Shown here one piece after another: positions 57,338 through 64,000 of a DNA stretch of 64,000 nt. The notes under the pieces are model-generated. The model worked only from the letters and a program-made list of their open reading frames with translations, made no database searches and was not told the DNA's origin. Each line of letters opens with the position of its first letter. Position 1 is the stretch's first letter. The stretch spans positions 1-64,000 of the forward strand of contig NZ_RRZK01000019.1 in assembly GCF_004348895.1 (NCBI RefSeq), in the 5' to 3' direction. The stretch is from Pseudomonas vancouverensis (lineage in GTDB: Bacteria > Pseudomonadota > Gammaproteobacteria > Pseudomonadales > Pseudomonadaceae). The translations under genes were made by a program, and so were the position numbers.

Positions 57338-58405
57338 TCAGCCCTGGTTGAGCAGTTGACGCAAGTCGATCACTGCGGCGTTGGCCCGGGAAATGTAGTT
57401 GGCCATGACCAGCGAGTGGTTGGCCAGGATCCCGAAACCGCTGCCGTTGAGGATCATCGGGCTCCAGACCGTCTCCTGCGATGCCTCAAGCTCCCGAATG
57501 ATCTGTCGCACGCTGACCGTGGCATTCTTCTTGGCCAGCACGTCGGCGAAGTCGACTTCGATGGCACGCAGCAAATGGGACAGAGCCCAGGCCTGGCCGC
57601 GTGCTTCATAGAACACGTTGTCGATCTGCAGCCATGGGGTTTCGACCACTTCTTCATCCACCTGCGGCACCTGGCCCGGCGCAACCACTTCGGTTTTCAG
57701 CGAAGTGTTCAGCTTGACCCGGCCGACGCTGGCCGACAGCCGTTGCGACAGCGAACCCAGGCGAGTACCGACATCCCCCAGCCAGTTGTTCAGGTTGTCG
57801 GCGCGCGCATAGAACAAGGCATTTTTCTGCGTTGGATCGGACAGTCGGGCCTGATAGCGGCTCAGGGAGTTGATGCCTTCCTGGTACTCCGATTCGCTGG
57901 ACGGCAGGATCCAGCTCTTATTGTCGAAGTTGAAGCGCGGCTCGGCCTTGGCCAGGTCGGCGTCTTCAGCCGATTGCGACTGCGATCGGGCGAAGTCCTT
58001 GCGCATGGCGCGCGTCAGGTCGCGTACCTGCACCAGCACGCCGTATTCCCAGCTCGGCATGTTGTCCATCCACAGGCCTGGCGGAAAACGGTCGTTGGAA
58101 ATGTAGCCGCCCGGCTTGTTCAGCAATGTGCCGGCGACGGTCTTGAGGGTTTCCACCGTGGTGTAGCCGACGACCATCTGCTTGCCTTCTTTCTCGGCCG
58201 CCATCTGCGCGTTCTGGGCAACCGGGAACAGCGCGGGCTCTTCACTCCAGTACCAGCCCAGGGCAATGGTCACCAGCAGGTAAAGGCCGACCAGGGTGGC
58301 CAGCGCTCGACTGAACAGCAGGCCGCCGACGTAGCTGCGGGTGGCCGACTTTGGTTCAGCGGCACGTTCAGGCGCACTGCCTGTGCGGTTCTTCCAGTCC
58401 AGCAT
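57338..58405 (-). CDS. DUF2333 membrane-anchored protein
   Basis: 355 aa. One N-terminal membrane segment (ALATLVGLYLLVTIALGWYW), then the DUF2333 domain with FPPGLWMDNMPSWEYGVLVQ and DNLNNWLGDVGTRLG. Conserved in Pseudomonas; function unknown. Starts a two-gene unit with the Nudix hydrolase. Confidence 0.87.
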   Translation of the reverse strand: MLDWKNRTGSAPERAAEPKSATRSYVGGLLFSRALATLVGLYLLVTIALGWYWSEEPALFPVAQNAQMAAEKEGKQMVVGYTTVETLKTVAGTLLNKPGGYISNDRFPPGLWMDNMPSWEYGVLVQVRDLTRAMRKDFARSQSQSAEDADLAKAEPRFNFDNKSWILPSSESEYQEGINSLSRYQARLSDPTQKNALFYARADNLNNWLGDVGTRLGSLSQRLSASVGRVKLNTSLKTEVVAPGQVPQVDEEVVETPWLQIDNVFYEARGQAWALSHLLRAIEVDFADVLAKKNATVSVRQIIRELEASQETVWSPMILNGSGFGILANHSLVMANYISRANAAVIDLRQLLNQG

Positions 58406-58866
58406 GGCGATATCCTTTCAATCACTTGAGTTCGTTGATTCGACCACAACCATACAACAACGTGCCTTGCCCCGGCACCCGCCATTGCACAGTGGCGGGA
58501 AATTACTGGCTTGCCGTAAGTGCACAATAATGCCCTTGCGCACGCACGCCTCGCCTGTTGCAGCCCGGATCAGGCTCTAGGGGATTCCCCTACCCTGTTG
58601 TGGCCGCAAGCGGCACTGATCCGATGCTATCTCGATCGCGAAAAGCAGACCTTCTCATTAATGCAGATCCAGCTCCCTCGTGAAGGCCAGCACCCTTCAG
58701 GCCACGGTAAACAAGGACTCCACGGACCTGAAGGTGACCAATCAGTCACGAACTGAATGACTTCTGTGCACAGATTATTGACGTACATCTCTCATGTAAC
58801 CGGAAAGTGGTGCTAGCATAGAGCCACCAGTCGATCTCAGCGTGCCCCCTAACTAGTAGTCAGGAT
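58406..58866. other. non-coding gap before gcbA
   Basis: About 460 bases between divergent genes. A dyad GTGACCAATCAGTCAC lies near 58733 and an AT-rich promoter-like stretch at 58770-58830 (TTGACG and TGCTAGCAT). No gene or RNA recognised. Confidence 0.5.
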
Positions 58867-60537
58867 ATGACCGAGCCAGAAGATCCCAGCCGCGAGCGCC
58901 TCAAGCACCACTTTGCCCAGCGGGTAATCCATCAGGCACGTCAGATTCTTGAGATATGGCAACGCCTGCAACGCAGCGAATGGTCCACCGCCGATCTGTC
59001 GGAATTGAGCGAGGCCAATTTGCGCCTGTTGCGCTTCGCCGAGCGTTTCGAACAACCGGAACACACGCAACTGGCACGCCACATCGGTCAGTCGCTGGAA
59101 GCTGTCGACGCCAATCGCGGGCGCCTCAGCAGCGGCCTGATCACTGACCTCAACCGTTTGATGCAGCGCCTGTCGCGTACCGGCCTGCGTCACGGCGATC
59201 AACTCGATCAAACCTTCCTGCCACCACTGCGCAAGCCGATCTACGTGATGCTGCAAGATCACGACCGTGCCGAACGCCTGGCCAAACAGCTGGAGTTTTT
59301 CGGGCTCACGGCGCAGTCCCTGAACAGCGTAGACGCCTTTCGCTCATCCATGGTCGAACGCTTGCCCGCCGCCATCGTGATGGACGTGGATTTCAGCGGC
59401 ACCGGTGTCGGCCTCAAGCTCGCCGCCGAAGCCCAGGAAGGCCTGGACCATCGTCTGCCGTTGCTGTTCTTCAGCCTGCACGAAACCGATACCCCGACCC
59501 GACTGGCCGCCGTGCGAGCCGGTGGTCAGGAATTTCTGACCGGCACCCTCGAAGCGTCGAGCCTGCTGGAAAAAATCGAAGTACTGACCTGCGTCGCCCA
59601 GTACGAGCCTTATAAAGTGCTGATCATCGACGACTCCCGCGCCCAGGCCCTGCACACCGAGCGCCTGCTCAACAGCGCCGGGATCGTCACCCGGACCCTG
59701 ATCGAGCCGATCCAGGCCATGGCCGAGCTGGCGGATTTCCAGCCGGACCTGATCATCCTCGACATGTACATGCCGGCCTGCACCGGTACCGAACTGGCCA
59801 AGGTCATCCGCCACAACGACCGTTACGTCAGTGTGCCGATCATTTACCTGTCGGCCGAAGACGACCTGGACAAGCAACTCGACGCGATGAGCGAAGGCGG
59901 CGATGACTTCCTGACCAAACCGATCAAGCCGCGACACCTGATCACCACGGTGCGCAACCGCGCGGCACGGGCACGCAACCTCAAGGCGCGGATGGTCCGT
60001 GACAGCCTCACCGGGTTGTACAACCACACACATATCCTGCAGCTGCTTGAAGACTGCTCGTTCCGCGCCCGCCGCGAAAACAAGCCGCTGAGCTTTGCGA
60101 TGCTCGACATCGACCACTTCAAGCGAGTCAACGACAGTCACGGTCACCCCATGGGCGATCGTGTGATCAAGAGCCTCGCCCTGTTTCTCAAGCAGCGGCT
60201 GCGCAAGACCGACTTCATTGGTCGTTACGGCGGCGAAGAGTTCGCCATTGTCATGCCGGATACCGATATGGAAGCGGCCTACAACGTACTCGACGAGATC
60301 CGTCAACGCTTTGCCGAGATCCATTACCCGGCCCAACCCCAGGACCTGTGGTGCACATTCAGCGCCGGGGTGGTCGAGATGTGTGAAGACTCCGACAGCC
60401 TGATCATGGCCAGCCAGGCCGATGAAGCGCTGTACCGCGCCAAGGATGGCGGACGCAACCGCGTGCAGGCGTCTCGCACGTCAAAGCAAAGTGCCACTTT
60501 TTCATCGGATTCGACCGATACGGTCATAACCCTGTAA
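58867..60537 (+). CDS. gcbA: diguanylate cyclase GcbA
   Basis: 556 aa. An N-terminal helical part (about 1-120), a degenerate receiver (about 125-240), a canonical receiver with Asp299 in LIILDMYMPACTG, and a GGDEF domain with the active-site GGEEF at 455-459 and the I-site RKTD five residues before it. It makes c-di-GMP; the P. fluorescens and P. aeruginosa GcbA proteins promote surface attachment. The I-site predicts product inhibition. Next gene, a chemoreceptor, starts 53 bases on. Confidence 0.93.
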   Translation: MTEPEDPSRERLKHHFAQRVIHQARQILEIWQRLQRSEWSTADLSELSEANLRLLRFAERFEQPEHTQLARHIGQSLEAVDANRGRLSSGLITDLNRLMQRLSRTGLRHGDQLDQTFLPPLRKPIYVMLQDHDRAERLAKQLEFFGLTAQSLNSVDAFRSSMVERLPAAIVMDVDFSGTGVGLKLAAEAQEGLDHRLPLLFFSLHETDTPTRLAAVRAGGQEFLTGTLEASSLLEKIEVLTCVAQYEPYKVLIIDDSRAQALHTERLLNSAGIVTRTLIEPIQAMAELADFQPDLIILDMYMPACTGTELAKVIRHNDRYVSVPIIYLSAEDDLDKQLDAMSEGGDDFLTKPIKPRHLITTVRNRAARARNLKARMVRDSLTGLYNHTHILQLLEDCSFRARRENKPLSFAMLDIDHFKRVNDSHGHPMGDRVIKSLALFLKQRLRKTDFIGRYGGEEFAIVMPDTDMEAAYNVLDEIRQRFAEIHYPAQPQDLWCTFSAGVVEMCEDSDSLIMASQADEALYRAKDGGRNRVQASRTSKQSATFSSDSTDTVITL

Positions 60538-60589
60538 CAGAAACGCAATAACTTCAGGCACTTACCATTTCTGCCGTTGGTAGTCCGTA

Positions 60590-62536
60590 ATGCGCCTGAA
60601 GCTGCTGACCAATCTCAATACCCTCCTTTTGGTGGCCGTGTGCGTGGCACTCGGCGCGACACTGTGGTGGTCACAGAAAGCCCTTGAGCGCCCGTATCAA
60701 CTGATGGAGCGCTATCTGGGCCTGTCGCAGACCTTTCAGAATGAAGTGGCGCGCAGCGTCGAGGACTACCTGGGCAGCGGCGACGCCTTGCGCCTGAGCA
60801 GCGCGGGCCAGGCCATCGACGGCCTGCAAAAGGAACTCGACGAACTGCCACCGGCGCTGGCCGAGACCTTGCGTCCGAGTTTGAAAAACCTCAACGAATT
60901 CAGCAAAACCGACCTGTTGGCCGCCGGTAAGCTCGCCGGCGATCCGCAGGCGCTGCTGTTGCAGGCCGAACGTGAACTGGGCGCCAGCCTTGACCAGCTC
61001 AGCCAGTATGCCGGCGGCAACGCGGCGTACCTGACGCCGTTGCTCGCAGCCTCGCAACATCTGGGCAAGCTGTCGTTGGCCCGGGACAAGTTGGTCAGCA
61101 GCGGCCGCAGCGAACTGGCCGCCGACGTCGAACGCGAAGTCGCCAGCATCCGCGCCCAAGCCGAGATCATCGACGCCCTGCCCTTGCTGGGTGTGACCAC
61201 AAGCAGCGAATCGAACACCGATGATTTCGCCTCGATGATGGGCCTGGAAAACCAGGAAAAAACCGTCGCCGAAGATGCCGGTGTCGGTCTCAAGCGCGAA
61301 CTGAACAGCTTGCTCACCCGCTATCCGGCCGAACTGGCGCGCACCCGCGATCAGATCCAGAAGCGCGCCGACCTCAGCAGCGCCACCCACCTGAAAATCG
61401 CCGACGTGCAGCAGGCCATTGCCGGACTTGAGCCGGTCGTCCGCGCACAGCATGGGCAGATCCAGGGCGAAGTACGGTTGATGCAGGGCGTGATGATCGG
61501 CCTGATCCTGCTGATTGCGCTGCTCATCGACACCCTGCAACGCAAACTGGCACGCACCCTGACCAATCTGGCGCCGGCCCTGTCGACCTGGGCCGAAGGT
61601 GACTTCAGTCGCGACATCGAGCTGGGCAAAACCAACCGCGAACTGCACGACATCGAAGCCTCGCTCAACCGCTTGCGCGCGTATCTGGTGGCGTTGGTGG
61701 GGACCATTCGTCTCAACGCCGAACAGGTCGCCGGCAGCAGCCGGACCCTGGCGGACCTGAGCAATGACTTGCACGATGGTGCCGAACATCAGGCCGGTGA
61801 CACGGCGATGATCCGCGATTCCCTCAGCGAATTGGAGGCGACCATTCAGCAAGTCGCCGGCGATGCCAGCCAGGCCGCCGACGCCAGTCGCCATGCCGGC
61901 CTTGCGGTGGAGCATGGGCAAAAGGTCATCGGCCTGAGCCTCACCGGCTTGCACGCATTAGTGGGTGAAGTGCAGGGCAATGCGCAGATGATCGAGCATC
62001 TGGCAGAAGAGTCCGCGACCATCGGCGGCGTGCTGACCGTGATCCGCTCGATTGCCGACCAGACCAACCTGCTGGCCCTGAACGCCGCCATTGAAGCCGC
62101 CCGAGCCGGGGAAATGGGCCGGGGTTTTGCCGTGGTCGCCGAAGAAGTCCGCTCTCTGGCCCAGCGCACCGCCGGCGCCACTGGCGAAATCCAGACCCTG
62201 ATTGCCGGCCTGCAAACCGCCGCACGCCAATCGGTGGAAGGCATGCGAGCCCAGGTCGAACACGCCGAAGCCACGGCCAACCAGGCCCAGGCGGCCGATG
62301 GCGCGCTGGATAAAATCGTCGGCGCGATCCAGACCATTTCCGACACCGCGGTGCGCATTGCCGATGTCACCGCCCAGCAGAGCGATGCGGTCAGCGAGAT
62401 CCGCGACCACAGCGAGCGGATTCATCAACTGGGCGGGGACAACCTGCTGCGAATCGGTGAAGGGCGTGAGCAAGGCGAAAACCTGCTGGTTCTGGGTGGG
62501 CGACTGCACACGGCCGTTCAGGCTTTCCGCGTCTGA
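60590..62536 (+). CDS. ctpL: methyl-accepting chemotaxis protein CtpL-like
   Basis: 648 aa. TM1 at about 8-28, a long helical periplasmic sensor (about 30-300), TM2 near 302-320, HAMP, and signalling tip [21 protein letters not shown] with hairpin flanks. In P. aeruginosa the gene next to the GcbA-type cyclase is ctpL, a receptor for inorganic phosphate and some chloroalkenes. Here the same order supports the name; ligand not proved. No dipZ/dsbD gene lies between it and aroQ. Confidence 0.85.
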   Translation: MRLKLLTNLNTLLLVAVCVALGATLWWSQKALERPYQLMERYLGLSQTFQNEVARSVEDYLGSGDALRLSSAGQAIDGLQKELDELPPALAETLRPSLKNLNEFSKTDLLAAGKLAGDPQALLLQAERELGASLDQLSQYAGGNAAYLTPLLAASQHLGKLSLARDKLVSSGRSELAADVEREVASIRAQAEIIDALPLLGVTTSSESNTDDFASMMGLENQEKTVAEDAGVGLKRELNSLLTRYPAELARTRDQIQKRADLSSATHLKIADVQQAIAGLEPVVRAQHGQIQGEVRLMQGVMIGLILLIALLIDTLQRKLARTLTNLAPALSTWAEGDFSRDIELGKTNRELHDIEASLNRLRAYLVALVGTIRLNAEQVAGSSRTLADLSNDLHDGAEHQAGDTAMIRDSLSELEATIQQVAGDASQAADASRHAGLAVEHGQKVIGLSLTGLHALVGEVQGNAQMIEHLAEESATIGGVLTVIRSIADQTNLLALNAAIEAARAGEMGRGFAVVAEEVRSLAQRTAGATGEIQTLIAGLQTAARQSVEGMRAQVEHAEATANQAQAADGALDKIVGAIQTISDTAVRIADVTAQQSDAVSEIRDHSERIHQLGGDNLLRIGEGREQGENLLVLGGRLHTAVQAFRV

Positions 62537-62728
62537 TCGATCGCCACTGATAAAACTTCGCCGAACGTGCTTATTGCGGCGAATGACCAAACTTAATCGC
62601 TCAGTCATATATTTCGCGCAAACATCGGTCATCGTGCTGGCTATTGCAGAGAACTGGACAGTCACAAAGGCTTTGCGGCATAGTCGCCGGGTTCTGACAA
62701 CTGCACACAGACGACAAAGGAACAGCCG

Positions 62729-63184
62729 ATGGCGACCCTACTGGTTCTGCACGGACCCAACCTGAATTTGCTCGGCACCCGTGAACCGGGCACCTATGGC
62801 GCCACCACGCTGGCGCAGATCAACCAGGACCTGGAACGCCGTGCCCGCGAAGGCGGCCATCATTTGCTGCACCTGCAGAGCAATGCCGAATACGAATTGA
62901 TCGACCGCATTCACGCGGCCCGCAGCGAAGGCGTGGACTTCATTCTGATCAATCCGGCAGCTTTTACACATACAAGTGTCGCATTACGTGACGCGTTGCT
63001 GGCAGTGAGCATCCCATTCATCGAAGTGCATTTGTCCAACGTGCACAAACGCGAACCTTTCCGCCATCACTCCTATTTCTCCGATGTAGCGGTAGGAGTG
63101 ATCTGCGGCCTTGGCGCCAGCGGTTACCGACTGGCTCTGGAGGCCGCACTAGAGCAGCTTGAACAACAAGCTAAACGCCCCTGA
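62729..63184 (+). CDS. aroQ: type II 3-dehydroquinate dehydratase
   Basis: 151 aa. Active residues are in [16 protein letters not shown] (Tyr of the catalytic lid), [18 protein letters not shown] and [17 protein letters not shown]. It converts 3-dehydroquinate to 3-dehydroshikimate in aromatic biosynthesis. It lies 24 bases before accB; the aroQ-accB-accC order is common in Pseudomonas. Confidence 0.96.
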   Translation: MATLLVLHGPNLNLLGTREPGTYGATTLAQINQDLERRAREGGHHLLHLQSNAEYELIDRIHAARSEGVDFILINPAAFTHTSVALRDALLAVSIPFIEVHLSNVHKREPFRHHSYFSDVAVGVICGLGASGYRLALEAALEQLEQQAKRP

Positions 63185-63208
63185 CCGACCCTTGGGAGTT
63201 GATGATTC

Positions 63209-63676
63209 ATGGATATCCGTAAAGTTAAGAAACTGATCGAATTGCTGGAAGAGTCCGGCATCGACGAGCTCGAGATCAAGGAAGGCGAAGAGTCCGTACG
63301 CATCAGCCGTCACAGCAAGACCCCGGCCCAGCAGTACTACGCACCGGCGCCAATGCCTGCTCCGGCTGCCGCACCGGTTGCTGCCGCCGCACCGGCTGCC
63401 GCTGCCGCTGCGCCTGCTGCAGCTGCCGCACCAGCCTTGAACGGCACCGTTGCCCGTTCGCCGATGGTCGGTACGTTCTACCGCAAGTCTTCGCCAACCT
63501 CGCCGTCCTTCGTGGAAGTCGGGCAGACCGTGAAGAAAGGCGACACCCTGTGCATCGTTGAAGCCATGAAGATGATGAACCACATCGAAGCTGAAACCAG
63601 CGGTGTGATCGAATCCATCCTCGTTGAAGACGGCCAGCCGGTTGAGTACGACCAACCGCTGTTCACCATCGTTTGA
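63209..63676 (+). CDS. accB: biotin carboxyl carrier protein AccB
   Basis: 155 aa. N-terminal helix region ([17 protein letters not shown]), Ala/Pro-rich linker (about 48-76), and C-terminal biotinyl domain with the modified Lys in [12 protein letters not shown] subunit of acetyl-CoA carboxylase. GGGAG precedes the ATG; accC follows by 17 bases. Confidence 0.97.
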   Translation: MDIRKVKKLIELLEESGIDELEIKEGEESVRISRHSKTPAQQYYAPAPMPAPAAAPVAAAAPAAAAAAPAAAAAPALNGTVARSPMVGTFYRKSSPTSPSFVEVGQTVKKGDTLCIVEAMKMMNHIEAETSGVIESILVEDGQPVEYDQPLFTIV

Positions 63677-63693
63677 ACCGCGGAGAGCCTTTG

Positions 63694-64000
63694 ATGACTG
63701 CGAAGTTGGAAAAAGTTCTGATCGCCAACCGCGGTGAGATCGCCCTGCGGATCCTGCGCGCCTGCAAAGAGATGGGCATCAAGACCGTCGCCGTTTACTC
63801 CAAGGCTGACAAGGAACTGATGCACCTGGGCCTGGCAGACGAGTCCGTCTGCATCGGTCCGGCATCGGCCGCCCAGTCCTACCTGCACATTCCGGCAATC
63901 ATCGCCGCCGCCGAAGTGACTGGCGCCACCGCCATTCACCCAGGCTACGGCTTCCTTGCGGAAAACGCCGACTTCGCCGAACAGGTCGAAAACTCCGGCT
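63694..64000 (+). CDS. accC: biotin carboxylase AccC (5' part only)
   Basis: The first 102 codons of biotin carboxylase: [23 protein letters not shown] at the N-terminus (quoted partially as [15 protein letters not shown]) and [16 protein letters not shown]. The rest lies beyond the window edge. GGAGAG precedes the ATG at MTAKLEKV. It is the catalytic partner of AccB in acetyl-CoA carboxylase. Confidence 0.96.
   Translation, partial: MTAKLEKVLIANRGEIALRILRACKEMGIKTVAVYSKADKELMHLGLADESVCIGPASAAQSYLHIPAIIAAAEVTGATAIHPGYGFLAENADFAEQVENSG

Noticed and set aside
58406..58866. Small RNA gene before gcbA
   Set aside because: Some dyads are present but no promoter-terminator pair could be defined by eye.

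Overview
The window is chromosomal DNA of a fluorescent pseudomonad (Pseudomonas fluorescens group). Reasons: high GC throughout, SD-led genes with many ATGA overlaps, REP/REPIN palindromes of the GCGAGC..GCTCGC type between genes, and gene sets that match three separated blocks of P. aeruginosa PAO1 as I remember them: the bau/purine-deaminase block near PA0130-PA0148, the tad/ppr block near PA4293-PA4306, and the speA-gcbA-ctpL-aroQ-accBC block near PA4839-PA4848. No tRNA, rRNA, CRISPR array or intact insertion sequence was seen.

Layout. 0.2-5.6 kb: beta-alanine catabolism (mmsA/bauC-like dehydrogenase and bauA transaminase) divergent from a LysR regulator (bauR-like), followed by a RutR-like TetR regulator and yigZ. 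5.6-11 kb: an SDR oxidoreductase, 8-oxoguanine deaminase, a ChaA-type cation/proton antiporter and an adenine deaminase. 11-15.7 kb: ArsR-like and LysR regulators, a zinc-type alcohol dehydrogenase and a Bcr/CflA efflux pump. 15.7-19.5 kb: a copper module (copZ, an exported small protein, copA, cueR) with two textbook CueR promoters. 19.5-26.6 kb: RIO-type kinase, a chemoreceptor, and a thiolase / large FabG / MaoC set resembling the mycobacterial fadA2-fabG4-htdX group. 26.9-30.3 kb: a glycine-rich repeat lipoprotein next to a two-partner-secretion (TpsB) outer-membrane transporter.

30.3-46.5 kb is a full Flp/Tad type IVb pilus locus: flp plus a receiver-only regulator on one strand; rcpC-rcpA-tadZ-tadA-tadB-tadC-tadD-DUF3613 on the other; then pprB, the prepilin peptidase fppA, tadF, the sensor kinase pprA and tadG. 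Two long direct repeats about 9.15 kb apart bracket the structural half of this locus. 46.7-51.8 kb: two tandem DUF4136 lipoproteins, cmoM, a MazG-like pyrophosphohydrolase, a small membrane protein, a DinF-type MATE pump and an alpha/beta-hydrolase lipoprotein. 51.8-53.9 kb: an orphan type VI module (short VgrG, DUF4123 adaptor) that runs into the hydrolase. 54.1-64 kb: speA, yciH, a Nudix hydrolase, a DUF2333 protein, the diguanylate cyclase gcbA, chemoreceptor ctpL, aroQ, accB and the start of accC.

Themes: surface attachment (Tad pilus, TPS/repeat lipoprotein, GcbA c-di-GMP signalling), amino-acid and nucleobase catabolism, and copper defence. The observations I would follow first are the direct repeats around the Tad genes, the lipoprotein/TpsB pair whose putative passenger lacks a TPS domain, the receiver-only regulator behind flp, and the vgrG-DUF4123-lipoprotein hydrolase string.
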